Below, in pieces: positions 1 to 8,638 of a stretch of DNA of 64,000 nucleotides (its first letter is position 1; each line of letters begins with the position of its first letter). The DNA comes from Asticcacaulis sp. UBA2476 (GTDB lineage Bacteria; Pseudomonadota; Alphaproteobacteria; Caulobacterales; Caulobacteraceae), in assembly GCA_002342035.1 (NCBI GenBank), contig DDPE01000038.1, positions 174,867-238,866 of the forward strand, in the 5' to 3' direction. The notes below the pieces were generated by a model. That model saw only the letters and a list, made by a program, of their open reading frames with translations, was not told where the DNA came from and ran no database searches. The position numbers and the translations under genes were made by a program.

Positions 1-137
1 TCTGGATTGAGACACCGGGCCCAGGTCAGGTCGGTGACCTCAGCCGCCAGATCCTGCTGATAAAACTCAAGATAGGCGTTCCACAGTGGCAGCCACGCCG
101 CCTTATCAGCGTCGCGCGCGTAAGCGATATCAACCAT
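1..137 (-). CDS. GNAT family N-acetyltransferase, 3'-truncated by window edge
   Basis: The minus strand opens with an ATG at 137 and stays open to the window edge, giving about 45 residues. The translated start (MVDIAYARDADKAAW, then LPLWNAYLEFYQQDL and a T-W-x-R segment) matches the N-terminal pattern of small GNAT acetyltransferases, which move an acetyl group from acetyl-CoA to an amine. The acetyl-CoA binding motif lies outside the window, so substrate and even family membership remain inferred. It is divergent from the catalase gene, with 210 bp between them. Confidence 0.6.
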   Translation of the reverse strand, partial: MVDIAYARDADKAAWLPLWNAYLEFYQQDLAAEVTDLTWARCLNP

Positions 138-232
138 GCCCCATCCCTTCAAAAGATCAGCATAGCGCGATATCTGGGCCGCGCACAGCCCCCCATTTTA
201 CCCCCATTTTCATAGATTTTGCTTATCCACAT

Positions 233-248
233 TTCAATTATAATTGAA
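233..248. promoter_or_regulatory. 16-bp perfect palindrome upstream of catalase
   Basis: TTCAATTATAATTGAA is a perfect 16-bp inverted repeat located 100 bp before the catalase start, in the spacer between two divergent genes. Its AT-rich dyad resembles operators of Fur/PerR-type regulators, but the regulator is not identified. A binding-site role is inferred from symmetry and position. Confidence 0.45.
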
Positions 249-347
249 TTTCCTTATTCGCCTGACGGGCGCAATATCCACTCGCTGACCGGCTTAAGAC
301 AACCCATGTCTGAGATGGCGATCGGCTGAAACGACGGAGACACCCCC

Positions 348-1871
348 ATGAGTGCAGACAATCCCCAACCTTCACAATGTCCGGTGACGGGCCTTACGAC
401 CACCGCCGGTGCGCCGGTATCCGATAACCAGAACAGCTTAACCGCTGGCGCCCGCGGGCCGGTGCTGTTGCAGGACTATCAGTTGCTGGAAAAGCTGGCC
501 CACCAGAACCGTGAGCGTATCCCTGAGCGCGTCGTCCACGCAAAGGGCTGGGGCGCCTATGGGACGCTGACCATCACCCACGACATTACCCAATATACTC
601 GCGCCAAGGTGTTTGAGGTCGGCAAACAAACCCCCATGCTGCTGCGGTTCTCCACCGTCGCCGGTGAACAAGGGGCCGCCGATGCCGAGCGCGACGTGCG
701 CGGCTTTGCCATGAAATTCTATACCGAAGAGGGCAACTGGGATCTGGTTGGCAACAACACGCCTGTGTTCTTCATCCGCGACCCGTATAAATTCCCGGAC
801 TTCATCCGCACCCAAAAGCGCCACCCGCGCACTAATTTGCGCTCACCAACCGCCATGTGGGATTTCTGGTCGCTGTCGCCGGAAAGCCTGCATCAGGTGA
901 CCATCCTGATGTCGGACCGCGGCATTCCGGTCGATCCAACCCATATGAACGGCTACGGATCGCACACCTATAGCTTTATCAATGCGCAGAATGAACGCTT
1001 CTGGGTCAAGTTCCACTTTAAGACCCAGCAGGGGCATAAACACTATACCAATGCCGAATCCGCCGATGTGATCGCCCAGTCGCGCGAAAGCTATCAGGAA
1101 GCCCTGTTCGGTAAGGTCGAGCGTGGTGAGTTCCCGCGCTGGGACGTGCAGGTACAGGTCATGCCGGAAGAAGACGCCGATAAAACGTCCTATAACCCGT
1201 TTGATCTGACTAAGGTGTGGCCGCACGACGAATATCCGGTCATTCCGGTGGGCACCTTAGAGCTTAATCGCAACGCCGATAACTATTTCGCCGAGATCGA
1301 GCAGGCGGCGTTTTCGCCGTCCAACATCGTGCCTGGGATTGGCTTTTCACCGGATAAGGTCTTGCAGGGGCGTATCTTTGCCTATGCCGATGCGCACCGT
1401 CACCGTCTGGGCACCCACTATGAGGCCCTGCCGGTCAATGCGCCGAAATGCCCGGTGCACCATTATCATAAGGACGGGGCCATGCGCTTCTTCCAGAACG
1501 ATACCGGCAACCCGGATGTCTATTATGAGCCCAACAGTTTTGGCGGGCCGGTGCAGACGGATGCCTATTCTGAGCCGCCACTGAAAATCTCAGGCGATGC
1601 CGACCGCTATAATCACCGCGACGGCAATGATGACTATGTGCAGCCGCGCGCTTTGTTCAACCTGTTCGATGCCGATCAGAAAGCGCGACTGTTTGGCAAT
1701 ATCGCGGCCGCTATGGACGGCGTGCCGAACTTTATTATCGAGCGGGCCTTGGGTCACTTTGACCGGATTCACCCCGATTACGGCAACGGCATCCGCGCCG
1801 CCCTGAAACAGCCTGTGAAGAATGATACGGTTACCGTCGGGCCGGATGCCATTCCAACACCGGCGCAATAA
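348..1871 (+). CDS. katA: Monofunctional heme catalase, small-subunit type
   Basis: Catalase of 507 residues that dismutates hydrogen peroxide to water and oxygen in the cytoplasm. The distal histidine is His64 in RERIPERVVHAKG, the catalytic asparagine lies in DLVGNNTPVFF (about 136-137), and the proximal heme ligand is Tyr346 in RIFAYADAHRHRLG. Length and lack of a C-terminal flavodoxin-like domain fit the small-subunit clade rather than HPII-type enzymes, and there is no KatG-type peroxidase domain. ATG at 348 follows a weak GGAG. It stands alone: divergent from a GNAT gene, convergent with the PhnA-like gene and closed by a hairpin terminator. The palindrome at 233-248 suggests transcriptional control. 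Confidence 0.95.
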   Translation: MSADNPQPSQCPVTGLTTTAGAPVSDNQNSLTAGARGPVLLQDYQLLEKLAHQNRERIPERVVHAKGWGAYGTLTITHDITQYTRAKVFEVGKQTPMLLRFSTVAGEQGAADAERDVRGFAMKFYTEEGNWDLVGNNTPVFFIRDPYKFPDFIRTQKRHPRTNLRSPTAMWDFWSLSPESLHQVTILMSDRGIPVDPTHMNGYGSHTYSFINAQNERFWVKFHFKTQQGHKHYTNAESADVIAQSRESYQEALFGKVERGEFPRWDVQVQVMPEEDADKTSYNPFDLTKVWPHDEYPVIPVGTLELNRNADNYFAEIEQAAFSPSNIVPGIGFSPDKVLQGRIFAYADAHRHRLGTHYEALPVNAPKCPVHHYHKDGAMRFFQNDTGNPDVYYEPNSFGGPVQTDAYSEPPLKISGDADRYNHRDGNDDYVQPRALFNLFDADQKARLFGNIAAAMDGVPNFIIERALGHFDRIHPDYGNGIRAALKQPVKNDTVTVGPDAIPTPAQ

Positions 1872-1875
1872 TGTG

Positions 1876-1907
1876 AAACCCCTGCAGAGCCTAGTCTGCG
1901 GGGGTTT
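1876..1907. terminator. Bidirectional hairpin terminator between catalase and PhnA-like genes
   Basis: AAACCCCTGCAGA pairs with TCTGCGGGGGTTT (one G-T wobble), leaving a short loop. The stem carries A-tract and T-tract flanks, so it can serve both converging genes. Confidence 0.8.
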
Positions 1908-1920
1908 AAATATTAGCGCA

Positions 1921-2154
1921 TCAGGCTTTCTTCACAAACTCAGTCCGCAGCACCAGACCGCGCACCTTTTCGTGGTTGCACTCGATCTCGTCCTCATCGG
2001 GGGTCAGGCGGATATTCTTGATCAGCGTGCCGCGCTTGAGCGTCACCCCGCCGGAACCCTTGACCTTAAGGTCCTTGACCAGGGTCACACTATCGCCATC
2101 GGACAGACGGGTGCCATTGGCGTCTTTTACCACGATATCGTCATCATCAGCCAT
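1921..2154 (-). CDS. PhnA/YjdM-like protein lacking the zinc ribbon
   Basis: A 77-residue protein matching the C-terminal domain of E. coli YjdM (PhnA family): IVVKDANGTRLSDGDSVTL, LKVKGSGGVTLKRGT and the ending EFVKKA. The N-terminal Cys4 zinc ribbon of the 111-residue E. coli protein is absent. I chose the ATG at 2154, preceded by GGAG at good spacing, over an upstream in-frame ATG at 2211 that would overlap the neighbouring lipoprotein gene. Despite the old name, a role in phosphonate breakdown is not established for this family. The gene converges on catalase. Confidence 0.85.
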   Translation of the reverse strand: MADDDDIVVKDANGTRLSDGDSVTLVKDLKVKGSGGVTLKRGTLIKNIRLTPDEDEIECNHEKVRGLVLRTEFVKKA

Positions 2155-2198
2155 GTCAGGCTCCCATAAATGTAAGGGTTCCCTGCTAACCGATCCGG

Positions 2199-2633
2199 CT
2201 ATCCGCGACAATAGCCTTCGCCGGTCATGACGATCAGGCAGTCAGTTTTATCGGCCAGCCATTTCATGCCGGTGTCCGCGCCACTGCCTGCGCGGATGAT
2301 ATGCTCGGCCCCGTCACGAGTGAAGACCAGTCCGCCCTGCTGGAACGCGGCCGGAAAGGTGCGTACGCCGTCAAGGTTCTGGATCGCCACTTCAAATCCG
2401 CCGTTCAGGGGTTTGACCTCCAGCCACGTCCCTTCGGGGCCCGTCCATTTACCGGTCCAGTCGGGCACAGATGAGGCCGCCGCAGACGCCGAAACCGGTG
2501 CCTCAGCACTGACGGGCGGTAATTCCGGTGGGTTTTGCGGTGGCTCCGGCGCGCGTGAGCAGGCGCTCACCGCCACGCTAAGTCCCACAATGACCGGTGC
2601 CATGTGCGCGCGTATAAGGGGTAATAGGGTCAT
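2199..2633 (-). CDS. Small lipoprotein, unknown function
   Basis: A 144-residue protein with a signal peptide II: basic start, hydrophobic stretch, then lipobox V-S-A-C with Cys25. A Pro/Ala/Ser-rich linker (about 30-57) leads to a compact C-terminal domain beginning DWTGKWTGPEGTWLEV and ending with two cysteines (DCLIVMTGEGYCRG), which could form a disulfide. The W-x-G-x-W-x-G pattern suggests a small beta-barrel-like fold, but I do not recognise a named family. It lies 44 bp upstream of the PhnA-like gene on the same strand and may be cotranscribed with it. Confidence 0.75.
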   Translation of the reverse strand: MTLLPLIRAHMAPVIVGLSVAVSACSRAPEPPQNPPELPPVSAEAPVSASAAASSVPDWTGKWTGPEGTWLEVKPLNGGFEVAIQNLDGVRTFPAAFQQGGLVFTRDGAEHIIRAGSGADTGMKWLADKTDCLIVMTGEGYCRG

Positions 2634-2946
2634 GAAAATCTCGTCCTTAAGTGCATAGCCTTGCCGACCATTCCCGCTTCAGTGTAACATATTGCCACCG
2701 TCGCGATATGTTTTTTGAGCCCTTTTTGGCTGGCGGATTTTTTGCAGCGGCGAAGACCATATCTGCATGTGCGATTTAAAACGGCACATCAGATAACACG
2801 GGTCTTTGTGGCGCACACGCTACAGTATCAGTGTATCAAGGGCAGCCGCCAATTTAAGGTTGCTGATGGCCCGGTTTAAAACTAACTTGCCTATGGCGCA
2901 GTGCACAAATTTTTATTGATTATTTATGTGCAAAAGGGGTTATTTT
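2634..2946. other. Gene-free spacer before the UbiA fusion gene
   Basis: Intergenic DNA of 313 bp between divergent genes. It must hold promoters in both directions, but I see no clear -35/-10 pair, hairpin or repeat. The end of the spacer is AT-rich. The AAAAGGGG at 2932-2939 is the ribosome binding site that favours the ATG at 2947 over an in-frame ATG at 2926. Confidence 0.5.
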
Positions 2947-4407
2947 ATGAAATTCGATGCGCTTAAAGACATTTCCGCCGTGGTTCAGGCCCCGCCTCTG
3001 GTGGTCGATCTGGATGGCACCCTGGTCAAATCCGACCTGTTGATCGAGTCTGCCTTCGCCGCGCTCGGCAACAATCCCGCGTCATTATTTGGCATGTTGG
3101 GCGCTTACCTGCGCGGAAAACCGGCCCTCAAATCCTATATTGCCGAACGCACAGATATCGATGTCGCTCACCTGCCCTACGACGCCGAAGTGCTGGCCCT
3201 GATCCAGCAGGCGCGCAATGACGGCCGCGAGGTTTATCTGGCCTCGGCCACCCATAAGAAATATGTCGAAGCGGTCGCCAACCATCTGGGCGTATTTACC
3301 GGCTGGTTCGCCTCGGATGAGACGATCAACCTGTCTGGCTCGAAAAAAGCCGCACGTCTGGTCGCAGAGTTTGGCGAAAAGGGCTTTGACTATATCGGCA
3401 ATGACGCCATCGACCTCAAGGTTTGGCCGCAGGCGCGCGACTGTATCGCCGTAAATGCGCCGGGGGCCGTGCGCTCAAAGCTTAAAAAAATCAGTCCCAA
3501 TGCGGTCGTCCTCAAGACCCTGCCCAAGCAGGGTAAGGCGTGGATCAAGTTGCTGCGCGTCCATCAATGGGCCAAAAACGGTCTGGTCATGGTGCCGGTC
3601 CTGACCTCGCAAAGCTTTAGCGTCACCTCGATCACGCAGGCGGTAGCTGCTTTTTTTGCCTTCTCGCTGGCGGCGTCATCTATCTATATTATCAATGACT
3701 TAGTGGATATTGACGCCGACCGTCAGCATCCGTCGAAAAAGCGACGCCCTCTGGCCGCCGGCACCGTGCCGATCCTGCCGGCCATGATCGCGGCCCCGAT
3801 ACTGCTGGTGGCGTCGCTGGTCGGGGCTTACTTCGTCAATCCGTTGTTTTTGGCGGTTTTGACCGGATATCTGGTGCTGACCACGCTCTATACCTTTAGC
3901 CTTAAGCGCAAACTGCTGGTCGATGTCGTGGCCCTGGCCGGGCTTTACACCATCCGCGTGGTCGGCGGAGCGGCGGCGATTTCGGTCGTCGTGTCGGAGT
4001 GGCTGCTGGCCTTTTCGGTATTTGTCTTTACCGCGCTGGCGCTCATTAAGCGCTATACCGAACTGACCGTGCGCTTCGATCAGGATTTGCCTGACCCGAC
4101 CAACCGCAACTACCGTAAGGCCGATCTGCCGATTGTGGCCACGCTGGCCGCCGCCGCAGGCTTTAACGCCGTCACCGTGTTTGCGCTCTATGTGTCCGAT
4201 GACAAGATCAGCCAGCTTTATGCTAACCCCAAGCTGCTGTGGCTGATCTGCCCGCTGCTGCTGTACTGGCTGGGCCGCTGCCTGATGCTGGCCCACCGCC
4301 GCGATATGAACGATGACCCGATTGTGTTTGCCTTAAAAGACCGCAACAGCTTGCTGACGGTCGCGGCCTGCGGCGTGGTCATGCTGGCCGCCATGATTAA
4401 ATTTTAG
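2947..4407 (+). CDS. HAD phosphatase-UbiA prenyltransferase fusion
   Basis: A 486-residue two-domain membrane protein. Residues 15-185 form a HAD-type phosphatase domain with the nucleophile motif DLDGT (21-25). Residues 195-486 are a UbiA-type prenyltransferase with about eight membrane helices, the first aspartate motif NDLVDIDAD (250-258) and a second acidic site at LLVDVVALAG (Asp326). UbiA proteins of this branch include the decaprenyl-phosphate phosphoribosyltransferase of mycobacterial arabinan synthesis. A HAD domain could remove the phosphate from such a product, though that is inference. The next two plus-strand genes encode membrane proteins that could use a polyprenyl-linked sugar, and hfs-like polysaccharide genes follow. 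Confidence 0.85.
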   Translation: MKFDALKDISAVVQAPPLVVDLDGTLVKSDLLIESAFAALGNNPASLFGMLGAYLRGKPALKSYIAERTDIDVAHLPYDAEVLALIQQARNDGREVYLASATHKKYVEAVANHLGVFTGWFASDETINLSGSKKAARLVAEFGEKGFDYIGNDAIDLKVWPQARDCIAVNAPGAVRSKLKKISPNAVVLKTLPKQGKAWIKLLRVHQWAKNGLVMVPVLTSQSFSVTSITQAVAAFFAFSLAASSIYIINDLVDIDADRQHPSKKRRPLAAGTVPILPAMIAAPILLVASLVGAYFVNPLFLAVLTGYLVLTTLYTFSLKRKLLVDVVALAGLYTIRVVGGAAAISVVVSEWLLAFSVFVFTALALIKRYTELTVRFDQDLPDPTNRNYRKADLPIVATLAAAAGFNAVTVFALYVSDDKISQLYANPKLLWLICPLLLYWLGRCLMLAHRRDMNDDPIVFALKDRNSLLTVAACGVVMLAAMIKF

Positions 4408-4422
4408 ATATTTCAGGCCATC

Positions 4423-5874
4423 ATGTTTTCAACATTTTCAAATATTTATAACAAATATTACGACAAATATGTCGAACCACACCCCGTCAATAAACTATGG
4501 GATCGGCTCGATCGTAAAGTCGCGGATGACGCCACGACCTTAAGCCGCGCCGACATCATTTTGTGCGCCGTCATGGGCGTCATCGGCATCGTGATTTCAC
4601 TGTGGGCCTTTGCCCAGACTGAGCGCGTGCCGGGTATCAACACCTATATGAGCATCTTCCTGCAATCGGACGTCGGGCGGGTCGCGGAAAATCTGGTCAC
4701 CCCGTCGGGCAACCATTCGCGCACGGCGGTGCATCCGATTTCGTCAATCCTTTTGACCCCGATCGGCTATGTGCTGACCGCCATAGGCTTATCGCCCATC
4801 GCCGCCGCCAAGGCCATGACTGTGGCTATTTGTGGTGCCAATGTCGCCCTGTTTGCCGCCACCGTGCGTCTGCTCGGCCTGCCCCGCTATGCGGTGGCGC
4901 TGTTTACCGCCCTGTTTATATCCAGCGCCTGTTTCGTGTTCTGGGGCTCAGTGATCGAGCTGTTCCCGTTTGCGGGCTTCACCATTATCCTTAGCCTGTT
5001 TCTGCTGGCCTATACCCGCCCGCTCAAAGCCGTGTGGTGGGTGGTGCTGAATGTCCTGACGCTGGGGATCACCACCACCAACTGGACGGCAGGCCTGATT
5101 GCGACCACCGCGCGCCACCGGCTGAAATCGTTCTTTGCGATTGCCACCATAGCTCTTGGGGCCGTGGGTGTGTTGGCGGTTGTTCAGCATCCTCTGTTTG
5201 AAAAATCGGCCTATTTCTTCAACCCCATCCCCCTGATGCGCGAAACCAACTTCACCCAGCCGTCGATGCAGGCCAAGGGCGACTATAAGGCCGGCTGGAA
5301 CCCGCTGACCAATCTGCGCAGCCTGTATGTGACCACGGTGGTCGCCATGCCGTCCGAGGTCGAGCAGCAAAACACCATTGAACTGGTCACCACCAACCAG
5401 ACGTCAGGCTTCCCAAAGGGCGAAATCTCACCGGTCATCGCCACCGCCGCCTGGGTCGTGTTGTTCGGTCTAGGGGTTTGGGGCGCCATCAGCCATCGCC
5501 CCTTGCGCACAGTGGCCATCGGGGTCGGCGTCATGCTGGCTTTCCAGACCCTGCTGCACTCAGTCTACGGCGAAGTGACCTTCCTCTATAGCTGGCACTT
5601 CATGCCGATGATCCTGCTGGTCGCGGCGTTTTCGTGGTTCAGCCGCTACCGCTGGGTGGCGGTGGCGATGGCTGTCACCGTCATTGTTTTCGGCGGCATC
5701 AACAATGTCCACCGCCTGCAAGCGACCGTGAATACCGCCGGGTGCCTGTCGCAGCTTAATTCCGTCAAGACCTATCAGTCCTGGGCGCTGATCAAGACAG
5801 AACCGTCGAGCGATGTGGCCAAGTCTTACCCGCCGCTTGACCCCGCCGACATCAAACAGTGCCAACCTCTCTGA
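4423..5874 (+). CDS. Polytopic membrane protein, possible GT-C glycosyltransferase
   Basis: A 483-residue protein with a short cytosolic N-terminus and roughly ten to eleven hydrophobic helices starting near residue 43. The first extracytoplasmic loop carries an acidic SDVGRV segment followed by RTAVHPISS, the layout expected of GT-C transferases that use polyprenyl-phosphate sugars. Later loops are also long, notably about residues 265-335. I found no diagnostic family motif, so the catalytic role is inferred. It starts 15 bp after the HAD-UbiA gene and is followed 18 bp later by an SMR-type gene, so the three probably form an operon. Confidence 0.6.
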   Translation: MFSTFSNIYNKYYDKYVEPHPVNKLWDRLDRKVADDATTLSRADIILCAVMGVIGIVISLWAFAQTERVPGINTYMSIFLQSDVGRVAENLVTPSGNHSRTAVHPISSILLTPIGYVLTAIGLSPIAAAKAMTVAICGANVALFAATVRLLGLPRYAVALFTALFISSACFVFWGSVIELFPFAGFTIILSLFLLAYTRPLKAVWWVVLNVLTLGITTTNWTAGLIATTARHRLKSFFAIATIALGAVGVLAVVQHPLFEKSAYFFNPIPLMRETNFTQPSMQAKGDYKAGWNPLTNLRSLYVTTVVAMPSEVEQQNTIELVTTNQTSGFPKGEISPVIATAAWVVLFGLGVWGAISHRPLRTVAIGVGVMLAFQTLLHSVYGEVTFLYSWHFMPMILLVAAFSWFSRYRWVAVAMAVTVIVFGGINNVHRLQATVNTAGCLSQLNSVKTYQSWALIKTEPSSDVAKSYPPLDPADIKQCQPL

Positions 5875-5892
5875 TAATCTGAAAGACCCGCT

Positions 5893-6276
5893 TTGAACCT
5901 GCAACTTGTCGCCCCCATCCTGCTGAGCGTGGCCCTATCCTCCGGCTCCCAGATCATCTTGAAAAAAGGCATGGTCGATCCGGCCATGCAAACCAGCCTG
6001 CAAAGCGGCAATATGCTGACCATTGCTTTGGCGATACTCACCTCGCCGCTGGTGATCGGAGGGCTGTTTTGCTTTGGCCTCAGCGCCATTGTCTGGCTGT
6101 TTGTACTGTCCAAGGTGCCGCTGTCATCGGCCTATCCGTTCGTGGCCCTCGGCATTGTCGTGACGGTGGCGGCGGGCATGACCATGTTTGGCGAAACCAT
6201 CAGCGTCGCCAAAGCGATAGGTGTCGGCTTTATCGTACTGGGGATACTGTGCGTGGCGGCCCCCGCAACCGCTTAA
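5893..6276 (+). CDS. Small EamA/SMR-type membrane protein
   Basis: A 127-residue protein with four hydrophobic helices, typical of SMR/EamA half-transporters such as the ArnE/ArnF subunits that flip undecaprenyl-phosphate-aminoarabinose. Motif-like features are the early SGSQIILKKGM and the late VALGIVVTVAAGMTMFGETI segment. The start is TTG at 5893, preceded by GAAAG. As third gene of the trio with the HAD-UbiA fusion and the GT-C-like protein, it could translocate a lipid-linked sugar; substrate is unknown. Its 3' end overlaps the convergent hfsB-like gene by 4 bp. Confidence 0.7.
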   Translation: MNLQLVAPILLSVALSSGSQIILKKGMVDPAMQTSLQSGNMLTIALAILTSPLVIGGLFCFGLSAIVWLFVLSKVPLSSAYPFVALGIVVTVAAGMTMFGETISVAKAIGVGFIVLGILCVAAPATA

Positions 6277-6965
6277 GCGCGTTTCGCTGCGCGTGCCCGG
6301 TTATAGACCATGCCCGCGAACTGACCACCGGCGGCCTCTATATCCGCCTTGAGCGCCAGTCGCGCTGACAAATCACCATCTGGTTCCGACACCACCATCA
6401 CCACCGCGTCCATCAGTGGTGCCAGTTTCAGCGCCGCGTCTGAGCGGTCAGCCGACGGCACATCAACCACAATGGTCTGGGCGTGCTGGCGCAAAGCCTG
6501 CCAGTAGCTGGTCTGGGTAAACAGCTTGACGGTTTGGCCCTTGCTGAGATTTTGCTCCCGAAAGCGCGTCACCCACAGCTTGCCGTCAAAAAATGGCCGC
6601 GCCACCAGGAACTTCGCATCCGGCACCATATGGCCATCACGGTCGCGGGCGGGCGGGGTAATGGCGAAAAAGGCCGAACCATCCGGGGTGGCAGCACACA
6701 GCGGACCCGCCGGGCCGAAGCGTTTGGGCTCTGTCCCCATCGCCACCAACTGGCCCTGCGCTTTCAGGTCAGCGTCAACCAGCCAGACCGGGCGTTTGGC
6801 AAAGGCGGCTTCGGTGCGGGCAAACTCACGCGCCACGGTCGATACGCCTTCGCCGTTATAGGCCGACACAAACAGGATCGCTCGCCCCATCGTGGCCGAT
6901 GGCTTCCCCATCGCCCGATTAAGGCCCCGCATCAGTTCCGCCATTTCACGCGTCAGATCGACCAT
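6273..6965 (-). CDS. hfsB: HfsB-like P-loop protein of polysaccharide export
   Basis: A 230-residue protein of the CpsD/CapB (BY-kinase ATPase) fold. The Walker A region reads SAYNGEGVST (34-43), so the usual lysine of GEGKST is valine; the Walker A' strand is WLVDAD (61-66). There is no C-terminal tyrosine cluster. These features, together with an HfsA-like gene 65 bp upstream, fit HfsB, the kinase-like partner in holdfast polysaccharide synthesis. Nucleotide hydrolysis looks doubtful. The ATG at 6965 with GAAGGG just before it is preferred to a GTG six codons earlier. The alternative reading is a generic Wzc/CpsD partner of another exopolysaccharide. Confidence 0.7.
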   Translation of the reverse strand: MVDLTREMAELMRGLNRAMGKPSATMGRAILFVSAYNGEGVSTVAREFARTEAAFAKRPVWLVDADLKAQGQLVAMGTEPKRFGPAGPLCAATPDGSAFFAITPPARDRDGHMVPDAKFLVARPFFDGKLWVTRFREQNLSKGQTVKLFTQTSYWQALRQHAQTIVVDVPSADRSDAALKLAPLMDAVVMVVSEPDGDLSARLALKADIEAAGGQFAGMVYNRARAAKRA

Positions 6966-7030
6966 AAGCCCTTCACGAATCACATGAAGGTAAGTCTAGG
7001 CGGTTTTGACGGCAGGCGACAGACCAGCCT

Positions 7031-8605
7031 TTACGCCTTTTTGGCGCCCGCCGTGGTCAGCACCGGCAGGTCGAGCATCCGTGAGGCCGAGCGCGCACTG
7101 ACAAACCCTTTGCGGCTATAGGCCATGGCCAGCCCCGCACACAGGGCGGTAAAGCCAGCAAACAAAAACGATCCGATCAGCACCAGTTTTTTCAGGCTCT
7201 TGCCGGTCAGTGGCGGTTCAGCGCGGTCAACCACGCGCACGGTTTCTTCGGACACCTTGGCGATCTCGGCGGCGGCTTCGGTATCCTGAATGCGGTTGGT
7301 GAAGACGCGGATATTGGTTTGCAGGGCCTCACGCTCAGCCGACAAGCTGTTATATTCGCCTTCCAGCCCCATCAGGCTCTGCATCTTGGTATTGACGTGA
7401 TCGACCTGGGCCTTCAGTTGCGACCGGCGGCCACCTAATGATGCCAGTTCCGCCTCCAGCCGCAGCTTTTCGGTCAGCAGATCCTGATAGATCGGATTGA
7501 TGCCAAGCCTGTGTTCGCGCTCACCGACCCCGCGACCGGACGCCATCATCTGCTCATACTGGACAATCTGCGCCTCGATATCCCTGACCGGTGGGGCCGA
7601 GGGCTGATAACGCGCCAGCAGATCCTCGCGCTGGGCCTTAAGCGCCAGAAGCTTTGACGGAATCGACAGATCCAGATCGCGCGACAGGCTGATTTCTGGT
7701 GCCAGCCTTTGCACCCGCGCATTGAGTGCTGACAGGCGGGCATTGCCCTCAGCAATGCGTGAGTCCGCATCATAAAGCTGACCCAGCACGGTTTCGTGCA
7801 GCTTGGCATAGGTCGCCTTGGCGGCCTGAAAATCACCGACGCCGTTTTGGGTCAGGAAGTTTTCAAACGCCACATCGGCGCTGTGCAGCCGGCGGTCAAA
7901 GGCATTTTTCTGTTCGGCCAGCACGGGGGCGGTTACATCCGAAAACACCTGCTGACGATAGCTGACATATTCGTCGATCATGGTATTGAGGATCAGAGCC
8001 GCGCTGTTGGGGTTTTCGTGCTTGAAGCTTAAGCGCACCACATTGATCTGCGGCGTCGTGCCGGTCTCAAAGCCGCCGTAAAGGATCTTCATCGCCTGTT
8101 TATCGGCCTCAAGCTTATCGGCCTCGTTACGCGGCACCCAGCCCGTCGGCAGGTTAGGAATGATCGCGCCGTAGCCCAGCTTTTCGATCACCCGGCGCTT
8201 CAAACCGTTGGAATTGAGAATTTCGACTTCGGACTGCACCACTTCGTCGATGGTGGCAATGGTGCCACGCGATGGATCACCGGTGCGAGGGACATAGGCG
8301 TAATCTTCGCCGACCTTCATCAGCAGAGAGGCACCTGCCGTATAGGTCTGAGTCATGCGCAGGGCCACAAACACCCCTGCCCCAAAGATTACGGCAAATA
8401 CCACCAGCATCAGCCAGATTTCCCGCCGCAGCAGGGCGAAAATATCGCTGACATCATACTGCATGAAGGCATGGGACTGGATTTTAGACACACGGCGACT
8501 ATCGACGGTTTTGGCCGTCTGCGCCCGCCCTGCCCTGTTGCCGGTATCTGCCACCCTAAACCTGTGCTTCATTAAAGCGCCCGGCGACTCATAAGGTCGT
8601 CGCAT
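7031..8605 (-). CDS. hfsA: HfsA-like Wzz/Wzc chain-length protein
   Basis: A 524-residue inner-membrane polysaccharide co-polymerase. One membrane helix lies near residues 65-83 and a second near 474-495, flanking a large periplasmic part with coiled-coil segments (about 240-430). There is no cytosolic kinase domain; that role falls to the separate HfsB-like gene downstream. This matches HfsA, which pairs with HfsB and the outer-membrane HfsD for holdfast export. The first ATG (8605) lacks a clear ribosome site; starts at residue 12 or 48 are possible, and homology of such proteins usually begins near residue 48. It diverges from the hfsD-like gene across 113 bp. Confidence 0.75.
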   Translation of the reverse strand: MRRPYESPGALMKHRFRVADTGNRAGRAQTAKTVDSRRVSKIQSHAFMQYDVSDIFALLRREIWLMLVVFAVIFGAGVFVALRMTQTYTAGASLLMKVGEDYAYVPRTGDPSRGTIATIDEVVQSEVEILNSNGLKRRVIEKLGYGAIIPNLPTGWVPRNEADKLEADKQAMKILYGGFETGTTPQINVVRLSFKHENPNSAALILNTMIDEYVSYRQQVFSDVTAPVLAEQKNAFDRRLHSADVAFENFLTQNGVGDFQAAKATYAKLHETVLGQLYDADSRIAEGNARLSALNARVQRLAPEISLSRDLDLSIPSKLLALKAQREDLLARYQPSAPPVRDIEAQIVQYEQMMASGRGVGEREHRLGINPIYQDLLTEKLRLEAELASLGGRRSQLKAQVDHVNTKMQSLMGLEGEYNSLSAEREALQTNIRVFTNRIQDTEAAAEIAKVSEETVRVVDRAEPPLTGKSLKKLVLIGSFLFAGFTALCAGLAMAYSRKGFVSARSASRMLDLPVLTTAGAKKA

Positions 8606-8638
8606 TTTGGACTTTAAGGCAAGTTTGGCGGCAAGCCA

